DNA of 64,000 nucleotides from Aspergillus flavus (Eukaryota > Ascomycota > Eurotiomycetes > Eurotiales > Aspergillaceae), in contig NC_092406.1 of NCBI RefSeq assembly GCF_009017415.1, forward strand, positions 2,418,001-2,482,000, read 5' to 3'. The notes below the pieces were generated by a model. It did not search any database. It worked only from the letters and a program-made list of their open reading frames with translations, and was not told where the DNA came from. The position numbers and the translations under genes were made by a program. Positions within the stretch are counted from its first letter, which is position 1. Each line of letters opens with the position of its first letter. Positions 44,421 to 57,188 of this stretch are shown here, in pieces.

Positions 44421-46167
44421 ATGCTGTCCCCAGTACATCTTCTATCTCGCCGGACTTGCCTTCGTTCAATTGCCACTGCGATTGATAAACCTCGGTTCCC
44501 GGTTTTCCTCCAGCAACGGACACTCTCCACTCCATTTTCGTCGTCTCTAGTCTACTCAAAGGCTTTAAAGTTCCCCAGACCAACCTCAACTCGACTCATT
44601 TCTTGTTCATTTTCACGTCTATATACAACATCTGTGAACGACCTTGCCAAAATGAGTTCCCTTACCCCCTACCAGCGCAAACACAAGGTCACGGTGATCG
44701 GCTCAGGAAACTGGTAAGTGTGCTGAGAGATAACGGTAACTGGGTTAAGACAGCGCTGACATTTTATAGGGGCACCGCTATTGCCAAGATTGTCGCTGAA
44801 AATACCGCTAGCAACCCTGCCATCTTCGAAAAGGATGTTCAAATGTGGGTTTTTGAAGAGAACGTGGAAGTTCCAAAGACCTCCCCTCACTATAACCCAT
44901 CTTCGCCCTTATGCCAGGGTCCCCAGAAGTTAACAGAGATAATCAATAAGACACATGAGAATGTCAAGTATTTGCCAGGAATCAACCTTCCTACAAATTT
45001 GCACGCCAATCCCTCATTGGAGGACTCCGTTAAGGACAGCACTATCCTTGTTTTCAATTTGCCTCATCAGTTCATTATCAAGACTTGTGAGCAGATCAAG
45101 GGCAAGATTCTGCCATATGCGCGTGGTATTTCTTGCATCAAGGGTGTCGATGTGCGGGAAGATGGAATCAGTCTTTTCTCAGAAACAATCGGCAAGATTC
45201 TTGGGATCTACTGTGGCGCCCTCTCCGGTGCAAACATCGCCAGCGAGGTTGCCCAGGAGAAGTGGTCTGAGTCAAGCATTGCTTACGATCCTCCCCATCT
45301 AGATTCGAAAGCCCCCTCGCCCAATCGCTCGCCTTCCTCATCGACGGTGGATGTGGTTCACTTCACGCATAAGGACGTTTCGGGACAACTATCTCGGGTT
45401 AAACTGCAGGCGTTGCCCTCCGAGTATCCTCCCATTGACCATGCTGTCCTGAAGACGCTTTTCCATCGTCCCTACTTCCATATCAGTGTGGTGAGTGATG
45501 TTGCAGGCGTTTCCCTTGGCGGTGCGCTCAAAAATGTCGTCGCTATTGCCGCAGGTTGGGTTGAAGGCATGGGATGGGGTGACAACGCCAAAGCTGCCGT
45601 CATGCGAGTCGGGCTGTTGGAGATGGTCAAGTTCGGTGAAATGTTCTTCGGTGCGACCATCAACACTCGGACGTTCACAGAGGAAAGTGCCGGTGTTGCC
45701 GACTTGATTACTAGCTGCAGTGGTGGTCGCAACTTCCGTTGTGCCAAGCTGAGCATTGAAAGAAAGCAGCCGATCGGAAAGGTCGAAGAGACGGAGCTCA
45801 ACGGTCAGAAGCTCCAGGGCACTTTGACTGCGATTGAAGTAAACAAATTCTTGAAGAACCAAGGCGTTGAAGAAGAATACCCCTTGTTGACGGCCGTCTA
45901 TAGTAAGTGTCAGCCTTCTTGTGTGTTAGGAAGATGTCACTGATTTGTCATAGAAATCCTAGAAGGCACTATGTCTGTTGAGGATATCCCTTCTTATATT
46001 GAGCGGTAAATAGGACCTGATGCTTTGTCTCCCATGATTTTCTATTTCGGTTATTAATTCACGGGTATCTGTTTCCTTTTCATTACAGCAAGCCGGAATC
46101 TGTTTCGCATGAATCGCAAGGAGTGAATGGTGGTGGCGCGAGCCAGGCAGTCTTGGCCAAATTGTGA
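44421..46167 (+). CDS. Glycerol-3-phosphate dehydrogenase (NAD+), with N-terminal extension
   Basis: Four exons (44421-44713, 44770-45902, 45954-46005, 46089-46167), up to 518 aa. It reduces dihydroxyacetone phosphate to glycerol-3-phosphate, feeding glycerol and glycerolipid synthesis; the Aspergillus enzyme is GfdA and the yeast one Gpd1. The NAD-binding motif [15 protein letters not shown] spans the first splice. Further signatures are [20 protein letters not shown] and [21 protein letters not shown] 30-residue S/P-rich insert follows YDPPHLDS. Two in-frame starts exist: 44652 ([12 protein letters not shown], the usual cytosolic start) and 44421, which adds 77 residues rich in R, S, T and F with no acidic cluster, resembling a mitochondrial presequence. 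Enzyme identity is firm; which start is used is open. Confidence 0.92.
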
Positions 46168-46773
46168 GGTGGCAGGATGCAATGATGTCTGCTCCTCACA
46201 TTTCTGTTATAATTATCTATTTACATCTTGAGACTTGTCGGTAGGTCTTTTCTCATGTTATTTTGGGTATGGATGTTATAAACGCACATAGACTAGTGAC
46301 TATAGAGCAATTCCCAGATTTATGTTATGTCTTTTGATAAAAAAAAATATCCAGTTCTGATCGTGTGTTTTGACCTTTCCCGTTTGACTCGTCTGATACT
46401 AAAATTGGGTTTCCTTGGACACTAGTACGGAGGTCCAAGGTTACTTTCTGCGGTCGAGGCCTTTGCACCTTTCCATGATGTCAGACCTCCTGCGGGGTTC
46501 AAAAGCGCCCAGGAACATAAATGAGGAACTTGAAAAGCTGGCTTTGTTTGCTTTGTCCGGGTTTGATTTTGGCTTTCTTCCATAATATTCCACTCCTCGT
46601 TCTCTTGCACATCGGCTGGATCAGCGTAACTCTACCGATCACCAACAACTCCATCGGCCGGGCCGATACCTTTTATCTATCCCCGCACTCAACCGGGCTC
46701 AAGCATCTAGGGTCGCGTCACAGCTTTTTCTTCAGATAACCCGATCAGCTGTACAAACAGACTGGCAGTAACA
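46168..46773. other. Intergenic region, glycogen debranching enzyme promoter
   Basis: 606 bp between two + strand genes: 3' UTR of the dehydrogenase gene and the promoter of the debranching enzyme. A short hydrophobic frame (46521-46739) precedes the start but has no splice link to it. Confidence 0.4.
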
Positions 46774-49700
46774 ATGCCTGTTCCACGCCAGGTCTATCTG
46801 CTCCCATTGAAGGACGATGGCTCCCCAGACGTGCCCGGAGGTTATATCTACCTTCCTCCGCCCACCAATCCTCCGTACTCCGTTCGCTTCGTGATCGAGG
46901 GTAGCAGCTCGATCTGCAGGGAAGGAAGCCTGTGGGTAAATATTCCCGAGGACAGGAAGCCCTTCAATCGCTCGGCATTCCGAAGTTTCAGGTAAAGCGA
47001 TCCCTTTCTTTTTTGGCTCATTGTTTTTTCAGTTGTTGAGGCAGAAATAGGTTACATCCAGACTTCAATAAGAACATCCAGATCGATATCCCAATCACCT
47101 CTCCAGGATCTTTCGCGTTCTACACTGCCTATTCCCCGCTTCCGGACTTCTCCGTTGCTCCAGTTGAGACGTCCGAACCAGTCAAGACCCCAACGCATTA
47201 CATTGATATTGCACCCAGGCTACTTCTTGGTGGCCGTGACCTTCCTCTAAATGCTCTTTCAATATTCTCCGTGATCTCTAAGTTCATGGGTAGATACCCA
47301 ACGGATTGGGAGAATCATTTGAATGGAATCAGCCAGCGCAACTACAATATGGTTCATTTTACGCCCTTGATGAAACGCGGAGCCTCGAATTCCCCCTACA
47401 GTATTTTTGATCAACTTCAATTTGATGAGACTCTATTCCCCAACGGAGAGGACGATGTAGCTCAAATGGTCAAGAAGATGGAAGTAGATCACGGGCTCTT
47501 GTCGCTAACAGATGTTGTATGGAACCACACTGCTAATAACAGCAAATGGCTTGAGGAGCACCCTGAGGCTGGTTATAGCGTCGAGACTGCTCCATGGCTG
47601 GAAGCAGCGTTGGAGCTAGACACTGCTTTGTTACAGTTTGGAGAAGACCTTCAAACCTTGGGTCTTCCAACAGAATTCAAGACTGCTGACGATCTGATTG
47701 TTGTGATGAACGTACTTCGTGAACGAGTGATAAGCGGCTTGAGGCTATGGGAATACTATGTGGTTAATGTTAAAGCGGACACCCGAAGGATCGTTGACAA
47801 ATGGACAAAATGTCCAGGTATCGATCTGGAAAGCGATCAGTGGTCACGGTTTGCTCTCAAGGACTTCAAAAACTTAACTCTTAAGGAGCAAGCAAGCTTT
47901 GTCCGTGAGCACGCAATCCCAACATCTAAGAGTATACTTGGAAGGTTTACTCGGGCAGTCGATGACCACCTCGGTGCGGCCATTTTAACTGCGCTGCTTG
48001 GTCCTGCAGATTCCAACCATGATGAAGCAGAGAGCAGATTTACCCAATTGCTCGACGAGGTGAATCTGCCTTTTTACACAGAATACGACGCAGACGTATC
48101 CGAGATAATGGAGCAAGTCTTCAATCGCATCAAATACCTGAGAATAGATGACCATGGACCAAAGCTTGGTTCTGTCACTAAAGAGAGCCCACTTATTGAG
48201 ACATATTTCACAAGACTGCCCGCCAACGAAGTTACTAAGCAGCATAAGTCGACGGCTCTTGCGCTTGTAAATAATGGGTGGATATGGAACGCCGACGCGT
48301 TGCGGGATAACGCTGGACCGGACTCGAAGGCCTATTTGCGACGCGAAGTCATTGTGTGGGGTGATTGTGTGAAGCTAAGATATGGCAACTGCCCTGAGGA
48401 CAGTCCATTTCTTTGGGAGTTCATGACTAAATACACTCGCCTAATGGCTAAGTATTTCTCGGGATTTCGGATTGACAATTGCCATTCAACGCCGTTGGGA
48501 GTCGCAGAGTATCTGTTGGATGAGGCACGAAAAGTTCGACCCAATTTGACGGTTTTCGCTGAGCTCTTCACGGGCTCCGAAGAAGCTGATTATGTTTTTG
48601 TCAAGAGACTAGGCATTAACGCACTCATTCGAGAGGCCATGCAGGCCTGGAGCACCGGTGAATTAAGCCGTCTTGTACACCGCCATGGAGGACGCCCTAT
48701 TGGCAGTTTTGACCTTGACTTGCCTACTGCAGGGAGCAGTCATGCTATAGCCTCTGCAAGTACTGATAGCCAGGAAGAAACTATCGCTCACATACGCCCG
48801 TGTCCCGTCCAAGCACTCTTCATGGATTGTACGCACGATAACGAGATGCCGGCCCAAAAGCGAACAGCGGTAGATACATTACCTAATGCTGCATTGGTTT
48901 CAATGTGCGCCTCGGCTATTGGAAGCGTCATGGGTTATGATGAAGTATATCCCAAGCTAGTTGATCTCGTTCACGAGACACGCCTGTATTCCTCAGCGTT
49001 CTCAGGACCCTCGAAGGGGGAGCTAGGTTCTGAGGGTGGCATTGGAAGCATCAAGAAGATCCTGAATGAGCTTCACACTATGATGGGGGCTGATGGATAC
49101 GATGAGACACATATTCACCATGATGGAGAATATATAACTGTTCATAGAGTTCACCCGAAGACACGAAAGGGCATATTCTTGATAGCACATACTTCTTTCC
49201 CGGGCCAGGATGGTCATTCCATCCTAGCACCGACTCATCTCACCGGAACACGAGTCAAACCACTTGGGGCATGGACATTGGAAGTTGAAGCTGGGGAAGA
49301 CGCCAGAGCAGAAGTCTTGGCGGATAAAGACTACTTACGGGGGTTGCCTAGCACAGTTCGAGAGACTAACGCAATTAAGGTTGAGGAACGCGGGCATAAT
49401 ACCATCATTTCTGTTCTGGAATCCTTCGCGGCGGGGTCAATTGCTCTCTTCGAAACGTCCATCCCGACAGCCGAGCATTCCGCAGGGCTGGACTGTTACA
49501 TTACAGAAGGTGCAGATCAGGCATTCTCAAAACTCAGTCTGGTTGACCTTAATTTTGTACTCTACCGCTGTGAAGCTGAAGAAAGGGATTCTAGTGACGG
49601 TCAGGATGGAGTATATGCCATACCCAATCATGGGCCGTTGGTTTATGCAGGTCTTCAGGGATGGTGGAGCGTTCTGGAGAGCATCATTCGATACAACGAA

Positions 49701-51518
49701 CTGGGACATCCACTCTGTGATCATCTCCGGCAAGGCCAGTGGGCTCTTGATTATATCATAGAACGTTTGGAGAAGGTGGCACAAAAAGACGGGTACAATG
49801 CTCTAAACGACCCGACGTCCTGGTTACGGGATAAATTTAATGCCGTTCGTGAGCTACCCAGCTTTCTCCTGCCGCGGTATTTTGCCATTATTGTCCAAGT
49901 CGCGTACAACGCTGCCTGGAAGCAGGGCATTCGGCTTCTGGGGGAGAGTATACAGAAGGGACAAGAATTCGTTCATCAACTGGGCATGGTCAGCGTCCAA
50001 CAAACTGGATACGTGAAAACCGCATCCCTATGGCCTACGAGAAGAGTACCAAGCCTTGCAGCTGGCCTACCCCATTTTGCTGTGGACTGGGCTAGATGTT
50101 GGGGTAGAGACGTTTTCATATCTCTTCGAGGCTTGCTTCTCTGTACTGGCCGGTTTGATGATGCCAAAGAGCATATTCTCGCCTTTGCTAGCGTCCTCAA
50201 ACATGGGATGATCCCTAATCTGTTGAGCAGCGGAAAGCTTCCTCGTTACAATTCTCGAGATTCTGTGTGGTTCTTCCTCCAGGCTATTCAAGATTACACC
50301 GCAATGGTTCCAAATGGTATAGAACTCCTCGGCGAGAAGGTTCCCAGGAGGTTCCTGCCGTACGAGGATACATGGTTCCCCTTCGACGACCCTCGTGCGT
50401 ATTCTCAGCATTCATCAATAACGGAGGTCATCCAGGAGGTTTTTCAACAGCATGCCCGAGGGCTTTCATTCAGAGAGTATAATGCTGGCCCTGAGCTCGA
50501 TATGCAAATGAAGCCTGAGGGTTTCCAAATCGACGTCAATGTTGATTGGGAGACAGGCCTGATATTTGGAGGTAGTCAATTCAATTGTGGGACCTGGCAA
50601 GACAAGATGGGGGAGAGTGAGAAAGCCGGAAACAAAGGATTTCCTGGCACACCTCGAGATGGTGCAGCCATTGAAATCACTGGGCTTCTCTACAGTGCTT
50701 TGACATGGGTTGGAAACTTGTATGAACAGGGACTTTACCCGCACGAAGGAGTAGATATTGGGGACGGCAAATCAGTCACGTTCCGAGATTGGGCTGCCAA
50801 GATTAAGAACAGTTTCGAGCGTTGCTATTACATTCCCGAGAGTCCCAATGACGACAGTCGATATGATGTTGATACAAAGGTTGTCAACCGTCGTGGTATC
50901 TACAAGGATTTATATAAATCCGGCAAGCCCTATGAAGACTACCAACTTCGGTCTAACTTTCCAATCGCCATGACTGTGTCGCCAGATCTCTTTGATCCCT
51001 ACAAGGCTCTAACAGCGCTTGCCCTTGCGGACTCAGTTCTTCTTGGTCCCGTTGGTATGGCTACTCTCGATCCATCCGATCTTAACTATCGTCCCAACTA
51101 TAACAACTCAGAGGACTCTACGGACTTTACCACTTCCAAGGGCAGAAACTATCACCAGGGGCCCGAATGGGTGTGGCAGCGAGGGTACTTCCTCCGTGCT
51201 TTCCTGCACTTTGACCTAGCTCGCAGGGCAACACCAGAGGGACGGACAGAGACTTATCAGCAGGTGACTCGTCGCTTAGAAGGGTGTAAGCGAGCACTCA
51301 GAGAAAGCCCTTGGAAGGGCCTCACAGAATTGACAAATAAAGCTGGTGCACACTGCTCTGACTCGGTATGTTATTCAATGCCCCTTTAAATATGATGGCA
51401 TGACTCGGACTGTTAACGATGTATTCTTCAATGGCAGGCACCCACGCAAGCATGGTCGGCAGGGTGCTTGTTAGATCTTTACTACGATGCTTCAAGATAT
51501 GCCTTGAAAACAGCGTAG
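46774..51518 (+). CDS. GDB1: Glycogen debranching enzyme
   Basis: Three exons (46774-46991, 47051-51365, 51438-51518), 1537 aa, the usual length. The bifunctional cytosolic enzyme first moves maltosyl or maltotriosyl branches (4-alpha-glucanotransferase, GH13) and then cleaves the alpha-1,6 stub (amylo-alpha-1,6-glucosidase, GH133). GH13 catalytic residues are visible: D548 in FRIDNCHS, E577 in FAELFTGS and D669 in CTHDNEMP. The glucosidase half contains DWARCWGRDVFISLRGLLL and NCGTWQDKMG with D1257, plus GPEWVWQRGYFLRAF. The last exon supplies APTQAWSAGCLLDLYYDA, a conserved C-terminal segment. All residues and splice joins fit an intact enzyme. Its neighbour, glycerol-3-phosphate dehydrogenase, is also in carbon storage or osmolyte metabolism, though linkage may be chance. 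Confidence 0.95.
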
Positions 51519-52055
51519 AAGCAAGGTTTTCCATTGGACAATGGCATTATAGATGGGTATACACGTACATACTTGTGTAAGGTGCTCGTTGAAGATATGG
51601 CTTGCCGTAGAATAAATATATCTCATTTTTCCTTGTCTACTCTTATGTATCATGGATTTAGTATCATATTGTGTACAACTGCTGGTGCCTGCCAAGGCCG
51701 ACATAACTTTTGGCTGAGTCAGCCATTTGCACAACTCCCGTCATCTTTTTGACTTACCATTTTTGGAATCGCCAAAGAGCTTATTGAAGTTTGAGCACAA
51801 TCGAATCCGCAGAATTTACCGCACGCTTTTTTGAGGTATTAGACGAAGGCGTCTCTCGGTCTCCAAACTTACTAGGACATAGCTCATATAAAGAAGGTTA
51901 TTTGGCCTGCGACGCGGTGTGTCCATCACGCGATAACCCACCCTGACGTCAGTTGTTTTGCATCTTTACCGTGAAAGTGCCGAACACTTCCCATATGCAT
52001 TGACGAAAACTGTGTCGCCCAAGAGACCTCACAACGGGACTTTACCCATCAACAC
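51519..52055. other. Intergenic region
   Basis: 537 bp between the debranching enzyme and the channel gene (both +). Holds the 3' UTR and a promoter; nothing else seen. Confidence 0.4.
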
Positions 52056-54704
52056 ATGTCTATGACAGAGGCTGCTGCGGCAGCCATAATCACGGCTGCA
52101 GTTATAAATGACAAGCCTGGGGGCGGGCATGAGCCGACATGGGGCGACCAAACAAGAGGGCAACGTGATCTGTATACCCAGCTTATCATTAGCTTAACAT
52201 TGGGACTAAGTGCCTTCTTATCTTTCTGTGTACGTCATGCATTTCATAAGTTATGCATGTGATGATTCCTAACGAAGCTATCTTGTGTAGGTCCTGCGAC
52301 CGAAATGGACGGAGCTGTACGCCGCACGAAGACGGCAACGTTGCGCAGCTTCGCACTTACCGGAGCTTCCTGATAGCTTCTTTGGGTGGATACCGGTGCT
52401 CTACAGGATAACTGAGGAGGAAGTATTGCACTCTGCGGGTTTGGATGCGTTCGTTGTAAGTTTCGTTGCATTCCATGTACAAGTGACACAAACAAGCACT
52501 AACACTGTCGTCCGGTGATGTAGTTCCTGTCGTTTTTCAAGTTTGCGATCCGGTTCTTGTCAGCTGTCTTCATGTTCGCCGTAGTTATTATACTTCCGAT
52601 TCATTACAAGTATACCGGAAAAAGGGGGATCCCTGGTTGGGATGACAACGATGGCAATGCTCTCGGTAGGAACAAGGACAAGGAGCCCGTGACTGACCCA
52701 GACTATCTGTGGATGTACGTGGTGTTCACATACATATTCACCGGAATGGCAGTCTATATGTTACTCCAGGAGACGAACAAAATTATTCGTATCAGACAGG
52801 AGTATCTTGGCAGTCAGACTAGCACTACCGACCGGACTATCCGCCTTTCAGGTATTCCCCAGGACATGGCATCTGAAGAGAAGATCATTGAATTCGTGGA
52901 AGGTCTTCAGGTTGGAAAAGTTGAGAGTGTCACTTTATGCCGGGATTGGCGCGAATTAGACCGCCTCGTCGACGAGCGATTGCAGATACTACGGAACCTT
53001 GAACGAGCGTGGACTAAGCACCTTGGATACAAACGACAGACCGAAGATGATAGCACGTTACCCCTAGCACATCATCGGCCGCGTGGTTCGAGCTTGTTCT
53101 CTGAAGATGACAGCGAGCGCATACAGCTTCTTTCAGAGAGTGGACGAGACCACGTTGCGGACTATGCGCACCAACGTCCTACAATTCGCTTATGGTACGG
53201 ACCGTTAAAGCTACGATACAAGAACGTCGATGCGATAGACTATTATGAAGAAAAGCTGCGGAGGATTGATGAAGAGATCCGAGTGGCGCGCCAGAAGCAG
53301 TATACCCCTACTGAACTAGCATTTGTAACCATGGAGTCCATCTTTGCATCCCAGATGGTGGTTCAAGCGATCCTCGATCCTCATCCTATGCAGTTGCTTG
53401 CCCGGTTGGCACCGGCACCGGCTGACGTCGTGTGGAAGAATACATACTTGCCGCGTTCAAGACGAATGATGCAATCCTGGTCCATCACGGGAGTCATTGG
53501 CTTCTTAACCGTGTTCTGGTCGGTACTCCTCGTGCCTCTAGCGTATCTTCTGGAACTGGAGACGCTACACAAGGTGTTCCCACAACTAGCCGAGGCGCTG
53601 GCTCGCAACCCCATTGCGAAGTCCCTCGTTCAAACCGGTCTTCCGACTTTGGTTCTCTCGCTGATGACTGTTGCCGTCCCTTATCTATATAACTGTAAGT
53701 TCGGCCAACTGAAAAACTATTCATTGATGATGTGCTAACCTTGCGTCCAATTAGGGCTCTCAAACCTTCAGGGAATGACATCGCGTGGCGATGTTGAATT
53801 GTCCGTCATTTCCAAAAACTTCTTCTTCTCTTTCTTCAATCTGTTCCTTGTTTTCACGGTCTTCGGCACGGCGACGACTTTCTACGAACTGTTCAAGCAT
53901 CTTCGCGATGCGTTTCAGGATGCCACAACCATTGCATTTGCGCTGGCCAACTCTCTTGAAAATTTTGCACCATTTTACATCAACCTAATAGTCCTGCAAG
54001 GTGTGGGCATGTTCCCCTTCCGGCTGTTGGAGTTTGGAAGCGTTGCAATGTATCCCATCAATTTCTTTAAAGCGAAGACACCACGGGAGTATGCCGAACT
54101 ATCCACGCCACCTACTTTCAGTTACGGGTATTCGATCCCACAGACAATCCTCATCTTAATCATATGCGTGGTGTATAGCGTATTTCCGAGCTCTTGGTTA
54201 ATATGTCTGTTTGGACTGGTGTACTTTACTATCGGGAACTTCATTTACAAGTACCAGCTCCTGTATGCGATGGACCATCAGCAGCATTCCACCGGGCGTG
54301 CATGGCCAATGATATGCAGTCGAGTCCTGGTAGGCTTGATGGTGTTTCAAATCGCGATGATAGGCGTGTTTGCACTGCGCAAAGCTATCACACGTTCCTT
54401 GATCCTTGTGCCCCTCTTGGGTGCAACGGTGTGGTTCAGCTACTTCTTCTCTCGGAGTTATGAGCCACTGATGAAATTCATTGCTTTGAAGAGTATTAAT
54501 CCTGATGGCGGTGGAAATCTTTCCCCTTCACCGTCAACCTTTTCTTCTCCATCTGGCCTCGACCGGGACGCCCTACCAATCCAAATTGGTAGGCAAGGAG
54601 TAGAAGTTAGGCTGAACAAGTATGTCAACCCCAGCCTCATTATGCCTCTCGATGGCGCCTGGCTTCCAGGCCGCAGCGTTGGCGAATACCCTAGGTCTAT
54701 ATAA
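52056..54704 (+). CDS. OSCA/TMEM63-like (CSC1/RSN1-type, DUF221) membrane channel
   Basis: Four exons (52056-52229, 52291-52455, 52524-53694, 53755-54704), 819 aa. The arrangement matches the fungal CSC1/RSN1 group: TM helices near residues 40-58 (LIISLTLGLSAFLSFCVL), 113-140 (FLSFFKFAIRFLSAVFMFAV) and 165-185 (WMYVVFTYIFTGMAVYMLL), then a cytosolic PHM7-type domain with TIRLSGIPQDM and a later TELAFVTMES, then a seven-helix RSN1_7TM block starting around residue 465 with NTYLPRSRRMMQSW before it. Relatives are osmosensitive, mechanically gated cation channels; fungal members are mostly uncharacterised. The splice T/GG restores NWLSNLQGM between helices. Orthology to a specific member is not claimed. 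Confidence 0.87.
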
Positions 54705-55091
54705 TGTACATGGAACACCAGGCCATGCCTTGCGTGTTCCAGGGTACCTACATGCCCCTCCCGTCTCTTTCTTCCTGCGACCATTCCGCTACTCACTATT
54801 TATTTGCTTGTTTCACTTTCATTCATCATAGATAGTATACCCTTTGTTAATATCAATGCTTCCAATGCCCCGAGTATATTATGATATACGACGCCATGCC
54901 ATGCCCATCTACTATTAATATCGGCTATGTCTTGCTCTTGTCTTGCTCATTCCCCTGCCTATTAACCCACCATATACACCTGCATATATGTGAATTTACC
55001 GCTCACAGATTGATCACCATTACCAGACCATTGCTGTTCGGAGTGAGAATGCATACTCAGCAGTCAATGCAGCTTTGGTCTTTTTTTTAAC

Positions 55092-55122
<31 letters not shown>

Positions 55123-56336
55123 CTTTTTCTTTTTCTTTGGTACAATGCCCGATAGTGCTCACATATTATACATAGTTCAATGCTGCGCTTGTTATTTTCA
55201 TTTTATATATTGGTTGGAAGGCTACATATTTCTTCTTTATGCTGTAGACTATTTAGTTCATATAGATCGATTTACTGCATCCGCCGATGACGTTGTGTGG
55301 CGCACCTCACGTTAATTGGCGCGTGGTTGTAATCGAATCTCTTCCTATTCATCATCTTAGATCTAAATCGAACCACGGGAAAGAGGATCAACTATTATTT
55401 TCGTGATGCCAACCGTGGAATGCAACGGCTTCATCATTGTGCAGAGATCACACAAGAGATCGACATCGACAGCTCGATAAATGTCGCCTTTCTTTGAGAG
55501 ACCCGCTTATGATCTTCGCCTTGGCTCTCCGCCGTCGATTAAATGTTCTCACTTCTGCCTCGTTCACGCAGTCTGTCCATCTCCACGCTCAGTCGGCAGC
55601 ACTACCGGCTTATCCCAGCGAGCTTCCATGGGCAATGGCAATCTTCATGAACCCAATCAATGATCACAGAGATGTTTCTGCTCCCTCGCCCCTCGCTATG
55701 GCTGACTGTTGCGGAGTTCTCATCACATCCGCCAACCATATGGAGCTTCCGTAAATTGGGCCCACTCTTCGTTGCCGCTCTTGGTTGTGGAGTTTCAATG
55801 CTGGAGGAATGCACCCTATATCGACGTCAAGACGGCTATTACGAGATATAGAAATGCCACCCGTGGAGTATTAGGAGGCAAGGAATAGTATTTGTATGGT
55901 TTTTCCTTCGGTGTCCTGAGTTGTCAATGCTCTCCTTTCTATACCTTCCTCGGTTTCTCGTTTCGTCTATAGCTGTAAGACAATCCGGTATTTACGCCTT
56001 ACTTCTCTTGTATTAGTGCATTCATTGCCTACTTTGTCTGCAGCTCGTTTGTAGGGAACCATTCACCTATGGTATGGAAAAGAAGACCTAGCTATAGCGA
56101 AACCTGGCATAGCTGGCCAGCGGTGCAGGTCGGCTGTTGACAGCGCATGATTATCGGCGAGCAAACTTCGACGGAGCAGCTCAGTCTCAGTGAAAGCCGA
56201 TCTTCGTTGATTTGATATAATTCCAAATTCTTGGGGCACAAGGATCGTCCATTCTTCTGCTGATAGTCGTCATTCGAATATGCCTAGAGCTTCCTGCATT
56301 TAATCTCTCAGACCATTGCTACAAAGGCTGCCAGAT
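54705..56336. other. Intergenic region with poly-T tract
   Basis: 1.6 kb without a convincing gene. It has a long T-run at 55094-55122 and short frames at 55437-55851 that lack domains. It ends just before the broken F-box gene, so part may be the decayed 5' side of that gene. Confidence 0.4.
55094..55136 (+). repeat. Poly(T) tract followed by (C)T5 repeats
   Basis: A run of about 29 T is followed by TTCTTTTTCTTTTTC. Such tracts exclude nucleosomes and vary in length; the count here could also be affected by sequencing error. Confidence 0.8.
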
Positions 56337-56809
56337 ATGGGTTCTAGCTTGATGCCTAAGAATAAGCACGGTAATGAGAGCGCCGATAGAATTGCGTCAG
56401 GTTCAATTAAAGCTTCGCATCTGGGGTCAGCATTTAGCTCTCGTCTGACGTCAGAAAATTGTCTCAACCCTCAGAGTATCTCACAGGGGCCTATATTTCC
56501 GCGAATCGTGACTAGAAGATTGCTCGATGTTATCCCTCGTGAAACCCGTCAATCTTTACGCCTAACCTGCAAAGCTTGGTCTCGAACAATTGACAAGGCA
56601 GTGCCCGTTTCTCGCCCTGCCGCGAATATTGTACCGCCTGAGATTTTGCTGCAGGTATTCTTCATGTTGGACCCTCGTGATTTGATAATGCTCGACGGAC
56701 GTGCTGTCAATGGATGAAAGTGAGTCTAAATGAGCGGCTTCTGGAAAGTATGCTCAAACGAATGTGTCCCTGTACTTTGGGGTGTACATATAATACCAAC
56801 TCAAGATAG
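56337..56809 (+). pseudogene. Frameshifted, truncated F-box gene
   Basis: From the ATG at 56337 the frame shows the start of a typical Aspergillus F-box protein: RRLLDVIPRETRQSLRLTCK, AWSRTIDKAVP, then the F-box NIVPPEILLQVFFMLDPRDL. The frame then drifts into a short tail and stops at 56717. The expected rest of the F-box, ARRTCCQWMKVSLNERLLES followed by MLKRM, continues in another frame from about 56690 until a stop at 56809. No donor or acceptor pair explains the change, so a frameshift is likely. The long C-terminal part usual in the family is missing. A sequencing error could mimic the shift but not the truncation. Confidence 0.65.
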
Positions 56810-57188
56810 TCTTGCGAAAACTGGTATAGTTTGCTTCTTGGAGTCTAGCGACAGTTATACCATATGATCACCGAACTGCACTGATCTACATGAGTGATAG
56901 CCATCAATATGCCATTTACTATCCTTGAAGTTCATACACAGGACAAACATATGCATAACCATAGAAAACATTGCTATAAACGTTCTCCATCTTGAATGAA
57001 GTTCATCTAAAGAACCATATATCTAAAAAAGCATTCATCCAGAATTCTATACCCTCTTATAATCTAATAAAAACACAATAATCCATAATACAACCCACAA
57101 CCTCAGTCTAATCCCACAATTCAAACCCAACTAAATCAACCCTAAGACGATCAAACCGTACACCACCTTCCTCCTCCCATCCCTCATC
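56810..57188. other. Intergenic region, strand-asymmetric
   Basis: 379 bp between the two broken genes; from about 57060 the + strand is A/C-rich and nearly free of G. No gene seen. Confidence 0.4.

Noticed and set aside
55437..55851. Overlapping open frames in the OSCA to F-box interval
   Set aside because: No domain, no consistent codon pattern and no splice links. They may be chance frames.
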